In this document: piece after piece, positions 47,173 to 56,055 of the stretch
Layout of the letters: every line of letters begins with the position of its first letter
Position numbering within the stretch: position 1 is the stretch's first letter
DNA from: Streptomyces griseiscabiei
GTDB lineage: Bacteria; Actinomycetota; Actinomycetes; Streptomycetales; Streptomycetaceae
DNA: 64,000 nucleotides
Assembly: GCF_020010925.1 (NCBI RefSeq)
Contig: NZ_JAGJBZ010000004.1
Span: forward strand, 496,001-560,000
Direction: 5' to 3'
Notes under the pieces: generated by a model
Told to the model about the DNA's origin: nothing
The model's input: only the letters and a program-made list of their open reading frames with translations
Database searches by the model: none
Made by a program: the position numbers and the translations under genes

Positions 47173-47856
47173 CTACCGCCGCCCGTCCCGGCCGCACGCG
47201 TACGCGAGCGGGGAGATCAGTTCCTCCGCGTCCGGCAGCCAGCGGTTCGCCGGGGTGGGGCGTCGGGCCCACTGGACGGCGCCCCGTGAGCCGTAGCGCG
47301 TCGGGGGGGCCGCCACGAACTCGCCCTCGCCCAGGGCCTTGAGGTCGAGCGCCAGCGGGGACCAGCCCAACTTGCGTACCAGGTCCGGGACTTTGACGGA
47401 GGCGCCGGGCAGCACGAAGAAGTGCATCCGGCGGTCCGGGGTCCAGGTCACCGGGCCGAGGGTCAGCTCCATGCGCTCCATACGGGCCAGCGCCAGCAGA
47501 CCGGCGGTCTCGGGAACGTCGATCGTGTCGAACGTACGGCCGGTCGGCAGCAGGATCGACGCGCTCGGCTGCTTCGACCACAGACGGCGTGCGACGGTCG
47601 CACTGCCTGTCGCCTGGGTCGCCCAGTCCTCGCGCGCCGGGTGCGCGCCGGGGGTGGCGCACGCTGCGTTGCCACAGGAGCAGATCTGCACCCCGTCGAC
47701 GGCTTCCAGCCAAGTGCCGGGGAACACGTCCCAGTGGCGCTCTTCGGCGTATCGAACGGCGGTGTCCAGCAGCGACTCGCCGCGCTGCTTCGGGATTTGG
47801 GCAGCTTCAGGGCCCGCGATGGTCTCTTCCACGATGAACACAACTCTAGCGGTCAT
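47173..47856 (-). CDS. Bifunctional DNA primase/polymerase (prim-pol) N-domain protein
   Basis: 227 aa. The core reads RHWDVFPGTWLEAVDGVQIC, HPAREDWATQAT, SILLPTGRTFDTIDVPETAG, HFFVLPGAS, KALGEGEFVAAPPTRYGSRG, resembling the prim-pol domain often found in phage and plasmid replication proteins. The usual catalytic DxD reads DTIDVPE here, where the prim-pol pattern has D-x-D/h-D, so activity is doubtful. No helicase follows. Such stand-alone chromosomal copies are common in Streptomyces. Confidence 0.75.
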   Translation of the reverse strand: MTARVVFIVEETIAGPEAAQIPKQRGESLLDTAVRYAEERHWDVFPGTWLEAVDGVQICSCGNAACATPGAHPAREDWATQATGSATVARRLWSKQPSASILLPTGRTFDTIDVPETAGLLALARMERMELTLGPVTWTPDRRMHFFVLPGASVKVPDLVRKLGWSPLALDLKALGEGEFVAAPPTRYGSRGAVQWARRPTPANRWLPDAEELISPLAYACGRDGRR

Positions 47857-48160
47857 CAGGGGTTACGGAAGTCACATGCGCGGGGGAGAGCATCGTCAAC
47901 GGGGCCGGGGCGCATGGGTGCATGGCCGGGGGCGCGCGGGAGGGATCACGGAGTGAGCCGGGTAGCCACGTGTGGGGTACAGCATCCGTGTTTACCCCGG
48001 CAATCCTGGCATGTCTCGCATCTTCGGTATGTCGGCGGGGCATTGATCTTCGAGGCCGGATCCTTTCGATACATGGGTACACGTATGCGAGGCGATCCGG
48101 TCGCTGAAGTCACGTCAACTCGGTGCGTGGGCAAGGCACCACAGCCACAGGGGGTACGCC
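47857..48160. other. Divergent promoter region between prim-pol and HTH-TPR genes
   Basis: 304 bp with no gene. Relatively AT-richer segments (e.g. GTGTTTACC at 47988-47996; TTGATC ... GATACATGGGTACACG around 48042-48085) are likely promoter elements for the rightward regulator gene. No clear operator palindrome. Confidence 0.35.
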
Positions 48161-49543
48161 ATGGCCGCAAGGCCGCTCGTCGCCAGGCAGCCGAACGAAC
48201 GACTGCAGGCGCTCATCCAGGAAGCGGGCTGTTCCAACGCGGGGCTGGCCCGGCGGGTCAACATGTGCGGCGCGGAGCACGGACTGGACCTGCGCTACGA
48301 CAAGACGTCCGTGGCGCGCTGGCTGCGGGGACAGCAGCCGCGGGGCCGGGCGCCCGCGATCATCGCCGAGGCCCTCGGCCGCAAGCTGGGCCGGACGGTC
48401 ACGATCGACGAGATCGGCATGGCCAACGGCAAGAACCTCGCCTCCGGCGTCGGCCTGCAGTTCTCGCCGACGGTCCTCGGCGCCATCGAGCAGGTCTGTG
48501 AGCTGTGGCGCAGCGACGTGGGACGGCGGGACTTCCTCTCCGGGTCCTCCGTCGCCGCCTCCGCGCTGGTCGAGCCCAGCCGTGACTGGCTGATCTCCGC
48601 GCCCGACTCCCAGGTGGCCCGCTCGGCGGGACCCCGGGTGGGTCTCGCCGACGTGGACGCGGTGCGCGCGATGACCCAGGCCCTCGTCGACCTCGACCAC
48701 CAGTACGGCAGCGGGCATGTACGGCCGGTCGTCGTGCACTACCTCAACAGCGTCGTCTCGGGGCTGCTGGCCGGCTCCTACCGGGAGGCGGTGGGGCGGG
48801 AGTTGTTCGCCGCGGTCGCCCGGCTGACCGAACTCGCCGGATACATGGCCGTCGACACCGGACAGCCCGGCCTCGCCCAGCGGTACTACATCCAGGCGCT
48901 CCGCCTCGCCCAGGCCGCGGGCGACCGCGCCTACGGCGGCTACGTCCTCGCCGCGTCCATGAGCCACCTCGCCGCGCAGCTGGGCAACCCGCGGGAGATC
49001 GCGCAGTTGGCGCGCGCGGCGCAGGAGGGGGCGCGGGGCCGGTCCACGCCCCGGGCGGAGTCGATGTTCCACGCGGCGGAGGCGCGCGGCCACGCGCTGC
49101 TGGGCGACGCGCGCGCCGCGCAGACGGCGGCCGGGCGGGCCGTGGAGGCGCTGGAGGGGGCGGATCCGTCCTCCGGGGACGACCCGGCGTGGATCAAGCA
49201 CTTCGACGAGGCCTATCTCGCCGACGAGTTGGCGCACTGCCACCGGGACCTCGGACAGGCGGAGGCGGCGGCCCGGCGGGCCGAGGAGTCGCTCGCCAGG
49301 CATCCGGAGTCGCGGGCGCGGCGGCGGGCGATCGGGTATGTGCTGCTCGCCACGGCGCAGGTGCAGCAGCGGGAGATCGAGCAGGCCTGCCACACGGGGA
49401 CCAAGGCCGTGGAGCTGCTGGGATCGCTGCGGTCGAATCGAGGGGCGGAGTATCTGGAGGACTTCCAGCAGAGGCTCGAACCGTTCCGGGAGGAGGCGGT
49501 GGTGCGGGAGTTCGGGGCGCGGATGGACTTGCAAGCGGCGTAG
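48161..49543 (+). CDS. HTH-TPR regulator (NsdA/SARP-independent type)
   Basis: 460 aa. An atypical N-terminal HTH-like region (LQALIQEAGCSNAGLARRVN, RYDKTSVARWLRGQQPRGRA) is followed by a linker with a twin-arginine-like RRDFLSGSSVAASAL segment and a C-terminal array of TPR helices (about 170-450: YYIQALRLAQAAGDRAYGGY, AAEARGHALLGDARAAQTAA, AHCHRDLGQAEAAARRAEES). Proteins of this architecture include NsdA-type negative regulators of Streptomyces development and antibiotic production; orthology is not established here. ATG 48161 follows AGGGGGTACGCC. Confidence 0.75.
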   Translation: MAARPLVARQPNERLQALIQEAGCSNAGLARRVNMCGAEHGLDLRYDKTSVARWLRGQQPRGRAPAIIAEALGRKLGRTVTIDEIGMANGKNLASGVGLQFSPTVLGAIEQVCELWRSDVGRRDFLSGSSVAASALVEPSRDWLISAPDSQVARSAGPRVGLADVDAVRAMTQALVDLDHQYGSGHVRPVVVHYLNSVVSGLLAGSYREAVGRELFAAVARLTELAGYMAVDTGQPGLAQRYYIQALRLAQAAGDRAYGGYVLAASMSHLAAQLGNPREIAQLARAAQEGARGRSTPRAESMFHAAEARGHALLGDARAAQTAAGRAVEALEGADPSSGDDPAWIKHFDEAYLADELAHCHRDLGQAEAAARRAEESLARHPESRARRRAIGYVLLATAQVQQREIEQACHTGTKAVELLGSLRSNRGAEYLEDFQQRLEPFREEAVVREFGARMDLQAA

Positions 49544-49580
49544 AGCGCTCCGGGTGGGGTACCCGCGTTGTTTCGCGGCC

Positions 49581-49650
49581 GCGGGTCCGGTGGGGCTTCT
49601 CACGCAGTTCCCCGCGCCCCTGTGGGGCGCGGGTGGTGCTCGGGGGTTCT
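49581..49650. repeat. Intergenic repeat, copy 6 (left arm with its own hairpin)
   Basis: TCACGCAGTTCCCCGCGCCCC continues into a perfect 10-bp hairpin, CCCGCGCCCC-TGT-GGGGCGCGGG (49611-49633). It probably acts as a terminator for the HTH-TPR gene. Confidence 0.75.
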
Positions 49651-49708
49651 TGGGGAACCGGTAGCGTGAGTCGACGATTCCACAAGTCCCCCATTCGTAG
49701 GAGTCTCG

Positions 49709-51406
49709 GTGACGCAGAGTGGACAGGGCGAGGAGCCCTCGGCGCGGACCGCGCGCGAAGGCATCGTGCTGCCCTCGGACGGTGGGGCGCCGCTCCATCC
49801 GAGCGATCTGCCGCCGGCGCCGCTGCCGCCCGCCCCGGCCCAGCGGTGGGACCAGCAGCAGCGGCCGTGGGGTTCCGAGAGCGCCCCGGCCCCCGTCCAG
49901 CCGCCCGCCGACCCGTGGCACAGCGCCCCGCCCGCCCCGGAATGGGGCCACCAGGGGGCGCAGGACCTGTACGGCGCGTACGGCACCCAGGGCGGGATGC
50001 CGCTGCCGCCGGAGGGCGCGCAGGGGCAGACGTACGGGAGCGGGGGGTACGGAAGCGAGGCGTACGGGAGCGAGGCGTACGGCGGGGCGGGCTCGGGCGC
50101 GCCGTTGCCGCCGGTCGCGGGTGAGGTGGCGCTGCCGCCGGCCGGTGTGCCGCAGCAGCCGTCGCACAGCGCGCCGCTGCCGCCCGTGGACGAGGGCGCC
50201 ACCCAGTACATCCCGTATGTGCCGGCCGTCGGGGCCGTGCCGGTGGACGAAGGGGCGACGCAGTACATACCGCCGGTGGCCGCCCAGGCGCCCCACGCCG
50301 AGGCCGCCACCCAGTTCCTGCCGCCGGTCGGGCCGGGCGCGCTGCCGCCGGAGGCGTCGGCGGACGCCACGACGTATCTGGGCCGGGTGCCGGACAACGG
50401 CGCCGGGCCGCTGCCGCCGGCCGGGCACCCCGGCGCGCCCATGCCCGGGAACCCCGACGCGCAGGCCACGCAGTTCATCCCGCCGGTGGCCGCACAGGCG
50501 CAGGCGCAGGCCCAGCCGCCGCGCCGGCCGTACGGTGCGGCGCCGCAGCAGCAGCCGGACGTGTTCGACAGCCTCTTCCGGGACGAGGCGGGCGCCGCGG
50601 GCGTCTCCGGGGCCACCCAGCAGATGCCGAGGATCGCCGAGCACGGGCACGCGGCCCCGCAGCCGCCGCAGAGACCCGCCGGCCCCGGCGGTCACGGGGG
50701 CCATGGAGGAGGCCACGGTGGCGGTCACGGCGGGCGGGCCTCCGCGAGACGGGAGAGCGGGAGCGGAGGCGGCGGCGGTCGTACGAGATCGCGGGTGCCC
50801 CTCATCGCGTTGGTCGGCGTGGGGATCGCCGTGCTCGGCATCGGGGCGGGCGCGCTGATGGCCGGGTCGGGGGACGAGGAGACACCGGCCGGCAACAAGC
50901 CCGTGGCGGCGACCGGGGCGCCCGAGGAGTCGGCGTCCGCGTCGGCGGACCCGGCGAAGGAGCAGGCGGTCGCGCTGGACCAGCTGCTGGCGGACAGCGG
51001 TGACAGCCGGAGCAGTGTGATCAAGGCGGTCGCGAACATCAAGGCGTGCAACGAGCTGGGGCAGGCCGCCACCGATCTGCGGGACGCGGCGAAGCAGCGC
51101 GAGGACCTGGTCACCCGGCTCGGCGAGCTGTCCGTCGACAAGCTCCCGGACCACGAGGCGCTGACCACCTCGCTCACCAAGGCGTGGAAGGCCTCCGCCG
51201 CCGCCGACAACCACTACGCCGCGTGGGCCGACCAGACCGCCGGCAAGAAGGGCTGCAAGAAGGGCCAGGCCCGCTCCACCCCCCAGACCCAGGCCGGGAA
51301 TCGGGCCAGCGGCACGGCCAGCGCGGAGAAGAACAAGGCCGCGAAGCTCTGGAACGGCATCGCCACGACGTACGGCCTGACCGAGCGGCAGGCGGTTCAG
51401 CTGTAG
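49709..51406 (+). CDS. Membrane protein with long disordered cytoplasmic region carrying repeated ATQ(Y/F)IPPV motifs
   Basis: 565 aa. The N-terminal 360 residues are Pro/Gly/Gln-rich and contain the motif GATQYIP or variants at T165, T184, T201, T254 and T303. A His/Gly stretch (GGHGGHGGGHGGGHGG) and a basic patch precede one transmembrane helix (about 362-385). The outer C-terminal domain (about 400-565) is helical with two conserved Cys (IKACNELGQ, KKGCKKGQ). The Thr-Gln motifs look like Ser/Thr-kinase targets or FHA-binding sites. The function is unknown. GTG 49709 after GTAGGAGTCTCG. Confidence 0.75.
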   Translation: MTQSGQGEEPSARTAREGIVLPSDGGAPLHPSDLPPAPLPPAPAQRWDQQQRPWGSESAPAPVQPPADPWHSAPPAPEWGHQGAQDLYGAYGTQGGMPLPPEGAQGQTYGSGGYGSEAYGSEAYGGAGSGAPLPPVAGEVALPPAGVPQQPSHSAPLPPVDEGATQYIPYVPAVGAVPVDEGATQYIPPVAAQAPHAEAATQFLPPVGPGALPPEASADATTYLGRVPDNGAGPLPPAGHPGAPMPGNPDAQATQFIPPVAAQAQAQAQPPRRPYGAAPQQQPDVFDSLFRDEAGAAGVSGATQQMPRIAEHGHAAPQPPQRPAGPGGHGGHGGGHGGGHGGRASARRESGSGGGGGRTRSRVPLIALVGVGIAVLGIGAGALMAGSGDEETPAGNKPVAATGAPEESASASADPAKEQAVALDQLLADSGDSRSSVIKAVANIKACNELGQAATDLRDAAKQREDLVTRLGELSVDKLPDHEALTTSLTKAWKASAAADNHYAAWADQTAGKKGCKKGQARSTPQTQAGNRASGTASAEKNKAAKLWNGIATTYGLTERQAVQL

Positions 51407-51424
51407 GCGTGCTCGGCGGCGCGC

Positions 51425-52729
51425 TCAGCTCTCCGCCTCCACCAGGGTCTTCTCCACGTTGACGAACCCCCGGCGGGCGGCGACGAGTTGGCCCTTGCGG
51501 ACCACCTGGAAGGTGACCTCGGGGTTGATGAGGCGGGGGAAGCCGGCGGAGGCGATGAGGTCCTCGAAGCGCCAGCTGAGGGGCGGGGTCAGTCCGCCCG
51601 TGTCCACCTTCAGCCCGGTGTCGAGGACGCGGCGGACCGACTGGGAGGTGACCTCGCCGTCGCCGATCTTCTCGATGGCCGCCCTCAGCACGGTGTACGC
51701 GATCCAGGTGGTCTGCACACCCGGATCCGCCGGGTCGATGCGGTTGTCGTCGAACGCGTGCTCCTGGATCACCTTCTTCATCCGGTCCCACCGCTTGTCC
51801 TTCTCCACCGGGTACCAGCCGGTGACGTACGCCCCCTCGTACGGCCCCGACCGGCCCCCGGTCGCGTCGATCACGGTCTGGTCGACGCTGCCGAGCACGG
51901 TCGCGGTGCGCACGTCCGGGTAGTCCTCGCGGTCCCGGCGGAAGGAGTCCATGAAGGTGAAGGTGCGGTCGCCCAGCGCGGGCACCACACAGCCCTCGGC
52001 GACCGGGTCGGTGCTGGCCCGCCGCAACGCCTCCCGGGCGTGCCCGCCGTACTCGGTGGCGTCCTCGGCCGCCAGCTGGTCCTCGGAACCGCCGTGCCCG
52101 CCGGACCGCAGTCCCGAGTCCAGCAGCAGCGGCAGCTGGTCGCCGGCGATCGAGTCGGGCCGGACGAGGGCGACGGGGCCGCAGGTCTTGGCGAGCTGTT
52201 CGCCGAGGCCGGCCATGAGGGAGGCCTGACCGCCGTTGACCGGGTAGGACAGCGCGCTGGCGAACTCGTCGTCGGTGACGCCGTAGCCGCCGATGTACGG
52301 GATGCCCGCCGACTCCAGCGGGGCGAGGAAGGACCGGCCGTGCTGGCTGTAGGACCCGACGACCGCGGTGACGTTCTCGTCGGCCGCGCGCCGGGCGCAC
52401 TTCGCGGCGCTCACGGTCTCGTTGCGGTCGTTGCAGGTGAGGATCTTCAGCTCGTGGCCGTTGATGCCCCCGTTGGCGTTGACCCAGCGGGCGTAGGCCT
52501 TCGCCATGGCGGGCATGCCTGGCTTGTTGGTGGCGGCCGTCTTCTCCGGCGCCCAGGTCATGATGGTGACGGGGCCGCCCCCGGAACCCCCCGTGGTTCC
52601 AGGGATGACCCCGCACCCGGCGACGAGTGAGGCACACGCCGCCAGCGTGGTGGCTCTGACCAGGCCTTTGGCGAGGCCCTTGGCTGGTCCTGTGGTCAGG
52701 GGGATCCGTCGTGCCTTCAAGCCGGTCAT
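51425..52729 (-). CDS. Lipoprotein ABC substrate-binding protein, branched-chain amino acid (LivJ-like) type
   Basis: 434 aa. Lipobox SLVAGC (Cys39). Periplasmic-binding type-1 fold: VTIMTWAPEKTAATNKPGMP, KAYARWVNANGGINGHELKI, VTAVVGSYSQHGRSFLAPLE, GIPYIGGYGVTDDEF and VQTTWIAYTVLRAAIEKIGD. No permease or ATPase genes are adjacent, so it is an orphan binding protein or a sensor. It is convergent with the disordered membrane protein (18 bp between stops). Confidence 0.88.
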   Translation of the reverse strand: MTGLKARRIPLTTGPAKGLAKGLVRATTLAACASLVAGCGVIPGTTGGSGGGPVTIMTWAPEKTAATNKPGMPAMAKAYARWVNANGGINGHELKILTCNDRNETVSAAKCARRAADENVTAVVGSYSQHGRSFLAPLESAGIPYIGGYGVTDDEFASALSYPVNGGQASLMAGLGEQLAKTCGPVALVRPDSIAGDQLPLLLDSGLRSGGHGGSEDQLAAEDATEYGGHAREALRRASTDPVAEGCVVPALGDRTFTFMDSFRRDREDYPDVRTATVLGSVDQTVIDATGGRSGPYEGAYVTGWYPVEKDKRWDRMKKVIQEHAFDDNRIDPADPGVQTTWIAYTVLRAAIEKIGDGEVTSQSVRRVLDTGLKVDTGGLTPPLSWRFEDLIASAGFPRLINPEVTFQVVRKGQLVAARRGFVNVEKTLVEAES

Positions 52730-52857
52730 GGCTCCGCACGATTCCGCCACATCACCAACCCGGGCGTGACGCGTGGTCAACGTGAGGTGACCGGGAGGTG
52801 AATAGCAAAGAGCTACGATCCTATTTTCGAGTGGTTTCAGAGAGGAACGCACGATCG

Positions 52858-53358
52858 ATGACCGTCCAAGGTCCGGAGACCCCTTCCCGTCGCGGGCGTC
52901 GCTCATCCACCATGGGCGGCATGCCACTGAACGACATGCCGTGGTGGCGCTGGCGCAGCAATGTGCGCTCCGCGCTGCACATGCTCTCCGACCCCGCGTT
53001 CCAGCGAGACGTCTGGTTGGCGGGTGTCGACGGGTACGGGGACGTCACGGACGCCGTGTACCGCCTGGTCGAGGACACCTGGCTGGACAACTGGTCCGCC
53101 GAGAAGTACGTGGGCACGATCTTCCGTGACGCCCAGGAGGCGGCCCTCGTGGACACCGCCGTGCTGCGTGTCCTGCGGATCATGCACCAGGTCGGCCCGG
53201 ACGCGCCCGTCTCCGCCTACGTCGACCACGAGGCCTGGCCCGAGGCCGTCCGCGCCGCCCGCGAGGCCCATGTCCGCCTCTCGGCGAGCGACGGCGAGGA
53301 CCCGGACACCCCGCCGCGCACGCTGGAGGTGCTGCGGATCATGACCAGGGCGGCCTAG
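52858..53358 (+). CDS. Conserved hypothetical protein (SCO4405-like)
   Basis: 166 aa, soluble and helical: MPLNDMPWWRWRSNVRSALH, DPAFQRDVWLAGVDGYGD, AVYRLVEDTWLDNWSAEKYV, IFRDAQEAALVDTAVLRVLR, VSAYVDHEAWPEAVRAAREA. No functional motif recognised. ATG 52858 has AGAGGAACG upstream; ATG 52921 (MPLNDMPWW) is a plausible alternative where the conserved part begins. Located between a lipoprotein gene and purU. Confidence 0.7.
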   Translation: MTVQGPETPSRRGRRSSTMGGMPLNDMPWWRWRSNVRSALHMLSDPAFQRDVWLAGVDGYGDVTDAVYRLVEDTWLDNWSAEKYVGTIFRDAQEAALVDTAVLRVLRIMHQVGPDAPVSAYVDHEAWPEAVRAAREAHVRLSASDGEDPDTPPRTLEVLRIMTRAA

Positions 53359-53470
53359 GGCCCTTCTGGTGCCGGGCACTGCGCGGGGGCCGGGGCGGTG
53401 GTCCGGGGCGGGTGGTCCGGGGTTCGGGACGGTTGTCGGCGGGGGTACGCCATATGGGACCCTGTCGGGC

Positions 53471-54352
53471 ATGAACGAGCAGTCCACCCGAGCCGCGGCA
53501 CCCGCCGACCAGTACGTCCTCACCCTCGCCTGCCCGGACAAGCCGGGCATCGTGCACGCCGTGTCGAGCTACCTCTTCATGACCGGCGGCAACATCGAGG
53601 ACAGCCAGCAGTTCGGCGACCACGACACGGGTCTGTTCTTCATGCGCGTCCACTTCTCCGCGGAGGCGCCGGTGAACGTGGAGAAGCTGCGGGCCAGCTT
53701 CACGGCGATCGGTGACTCCTTCCGGATGGACTGGCAGATCAACCGGGCCGACGAGAAGATGCGCATCGTCCTCATGGTCAGCAAGTTCGGGCACTGCCTG
53801 AACGACCTGCTGTTCCGGGCGAGCATCGGGGCGCTGCCGGTGGAGATCGCGGCCGTGGTCTCCAACCACACCGACTTCGCCGAGCTGGTGGGGTCGTACG
53901 ACATCCCCTTCCACCACATCCCGGTGACCAAGGACACCAAGGCCGAGGCGGAGGCGCGGCTGCTGGAGCTGGTGCGCGAGGAGAACGTCGAGCTGGTGGT
54001 GCTGGCCCGCTATATGCAGGTCCTCTCCGACGACCTCTGCAAGCAGCTCAGTGGCCGCATCATCAACATCCACCACTCCTTCCTGCCGAGCTTCAAGGGC
54101 GCGAAGCCGTACCACCAGGCGCACACGCGCGGTGTGAAGCTGATCGGGGCGACGGCGCACTATGTCACCGCCGACCTCGACGAGGGGCCGATCATCGAGC
54201 AGGAGGTCGAGCGGGTGGGGCACGGGGTGACGCCCGAGGGGCTCGTCGCGGTCGGGCGGGACGTGGAGTGCCAGGCGCTGGCGCGGGCCGTGAAGTGGCA
54301 TGCGGAGCGGCGGATCCTGATGAACGGGCGGCGGACGGTCGTCTTCGCGTAG
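53471..54352 (+). CDS. purU: Formyltetrahydrofolate deformylase
   Basis: 293 aa. Hydrolyses 10-formyl-THF to THF and formate. N-terminal ACT domain (YVLTLACPDKPGIVHAVSSY) and C-terminal formyltransferase domain with the catalytic set IINIHHSFLPSFKGAKPYHQ (Asn, His) and GATAHYVTADLDEGPIIEQE (Asp). Length is standard. ATG 53471. Confidence 0.96.
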   Translation: MNEQSTRAAAPADQYVLTLACPDKPGIVHAVSSYLFMTGGNIEDSQQFGDHDTGLFFMRVHFSAEAPVNVEKLRASFTAIGDSFRMDWQINRADEKMRIVLMVSKFGHCLNDLLFRASIGALPVEIAAVVSNHTDFAELVGSYDIPFHHIPVTKDTKAEAEARLLELVREENVELVVLARYMQVLSDDLCKQLSGRIINIHHSFLPSFKGAKPYHQAHTRGVKLIGATAHYVTADLDEGPIIEQEVERVGHGVTPEGLVAVGRDVECQALARAVKWHAERRILMNGRRTVVFA

Positions 54353-54404
54353 GGCTCCGCCGGGCTGGGGGCGCCTACTGGCTCGGGGGCGTCTGTGTGC
54401 TCGG

Positions 54405-54495
54405 CGACCGCGGGTCCGGTGGGGCTTCTCGCGCCCACGCGGCGGAGCCGCATATTGATGCAGCCCCGCGCCCCTTCGAGGGCCGGTGGTCACCA
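54405..54495. repeat. Degenerate copy 7 of the intergenic repeat
   Basis: CGACCGCGGGTCCGGTGGGGC followed by TTCTCGCGCCCACGC and later CCCCGCGCCCCTTCGAGGG preserves the flanks but has an insertion (GCGGAGCCGCATATTGATGC) in the core. Lies between the convergent purU and anti-sigma genes. Confidence 0.5.
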
Positions 54496-54507
54496 GCGCC
54501 CCGCCCT

Positions 54508-56055
54508 CTACATCCGGCTCAGTGCCGCCGCCGCGAAGAGTACGTCCCGGATCGCCTCGCGGTCGCCGCCCTGGCCTGCGGCGGCCTCCTCCGGGGGGAC
54601 GTGGCCGGCTGCGAGACGGCAGAACTCGACGCCGTCGAGGGCCACATGGGCCACCTCGTGGTCGGCGGAGCCGAGGGCCGCGGGGGAGTCGAGGGGGATG
54701 AGCCACTCGCCGCCGCCGGAGCCCTCGATCTCCAGACGGAGACTGCGGCCGGGCGCGCCGGCCGGGACGAGGTGGCGGCCGGGCGGGGACGCGAGCCCGG
54801 TCCGGCGGCGCTCGGCCAGGGAGACGGGCAGCATCCGGGCCGCGAGGTCGATCATCCCGTGCAGATGCCGGCCGGAGGGCGGCTCGTACGGGTAGTCCAC
54901 GGCCTCCGCGATGTCCTCCGCATGGATCCAGCACTCGAACGCCCGGTCGAGCATCGCATCGCGCAGCGGCAGTTCGAAGCCGCCGTACGAGACCGGGAGA
55001 CGGCCCGAGCCGGCGGAGTCGTCCGGGCCGCCGCCGCCCGTGAACGACGTCGTACGGACGATGTCGTGGCTCTGCTGCCGCCAGGGGGCGCGCAGGGCGC
55101 GGGTGGGCGGGAAGTGGGAGGCCTTCCAGTACGCCTCGGTGCGCGCCGCCGGTGAACCGTCGTCGGGCTCCTGCTCCGGCTTCAGCCGGGCGAGCGGATC
55201 GTCCAGACCGAGCGCGGACGCGACGAGTCCGTCGACGCTGAGCAGATGCGCGATGACCCCGGCGACGGTCGTACGCCGGCTCACCGGCCCGTCGCCCTCG
55301 AACCAGCGCAGCCGGACGGGGGCGTGCCAGTCGGCGGTGCCGATGTCCTGGAGCAGGGCGTCCAGCCGGGCCGTCTCCGCGTCGTACGGGGCGGCCCAGC
55401 GGGGGACGGGGATACGGGGCGGGCGGCGGCCCAGGCAGAGGTCGAGCACCTGGGTGCGCAGCGCCGGGTCCAGGTCCAGGCTCTCCGGCGGATGCAGCAG
55501 CCCCACGGCCTCCCGCAGCCGCCGCGCCTCGTCCGCGCATCCCCCGCACACCCCGAGGTGCTCCTCCACCGCCAGCGCCTCCTCCCCCGAACAGGCCGCC
55601 AGCGCCCAGGCCCCGAGCAGCGCCTTCAGCACCCGGTGCTCCAGCACGAGGGGAACGGCCGGCGACGCGGGCTCCGGGCGCGCCGGCGGGGCCGCCTCGG
55701 GCGCGGGGTCCGGCAGCGGCAGCCCGGTGTCCTCCACCGAGGTCCGCGGCAGCGGTATGCGCGGCGGTCCGGCCGGTCCGTCACCGCCGCCGCCCCGGGG
55801 GCCATCGGCCCCGGAGCCGCCGCCGAGTCCCGTTCCGCCGGCCTCGGGTGTGGCGTCGCCGCCGTCCGCGGAGTCCCCGGGCCTCGGCCCCTCGGCGGGC
55901 CCGTCCGGCCCGCCGGAGGCAGCGGCTCCGGGCAGGCCGTCGTCGGCCGGGTCGTCGTCCGACGGAGTCCGCGCCGCCGGGACGCGGCCGGTGCTCGGGT
56001 TCCGGGGGGTCGGCTCGTCGTCGTACGCCTCGTACGGGCTCGGGTCGCCGGTCAC
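54508..56055 (-). CDS. Zinc-finger anti-sigma factor fused to a maleylpyruvate isomerase-like (MDMPI) domain
   Basis: 515 aa. A disordered Pro/Gly/Asp N-terminus (about 1-130) leads to an anti-sigma zinc-binding motif: LVLEHRVLKALLGAWALAAC ... EEHLGVCGGCADEA (HxxxCxxC). The remaining 300 residues are an MDMPI/DinB-like helical domain with RTTVAGVIAHLLSVDGLVAS and DRAFECWIHAEDIAEAVDYP, followed by a sterol-carrier-like end. It should bind the ECF sigma encoded immediately upstream, with which it overlaps by 4 bp (GTGA). The MDMPI part may sense thiol or metal state (inference). Confidence 0.88.
   Translation of the reverse strand: MTGDPSPYEAYDDEPTPRNPSTGRVPAARTPSDDDPADDGLPGAAASGGPDGPAEGPRPGDSADGGDATPEAGGTGLGGGSGADGPRGGGGDGPAGPPRIPLPRTSVEDTGLPLPDPAPEAAPPARPEPASPAVPLVLEHRVLKALLGAWALAACSGEEALAVEEHLGVCGGCADEARRLREAVGLLHPPESLDLDPALRTQVLDLCLGRRPPRIPVPRWAAPYDAETARLDALLQDIGTADWHAPVRLRWFEGDGPVSRRTTVAGVIAHLLSVDGLVASALGLDDPLARLKPEQEPDDGSPAARTEAYWKASHFPPTRALRAPWRQQSHDIVRTTSFTGGGGPDDSAGSGRLPVSYGGFELPLRDAMLDRAFECWIHAEDIAEAVDYPYEPPSGRHLHGMIDLAARMLPVSLAERRRTGLASPPGRHLVPAGAPGRSLRLEIEGSGGGEWLIPLDSPAALGSADHEVAHVALDGVEFCRLAAGHVPPEEAAAGQGGDREAIRDVLFAAAALSRM

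Noticed and set aside
47173..47856. Integrated plasmid or phage suggested by the prim-pol domain
   Set aside because: No integrase, att repeats, helicase or tRNA; flanking genes look like core chromosome.
48110..51214. 1034-codon minus-strand frame
   Set aside because: Antisense shadow of the HTH-TPR and disordered-protein genes; Arg/Pro/Gly-rich without a domain.
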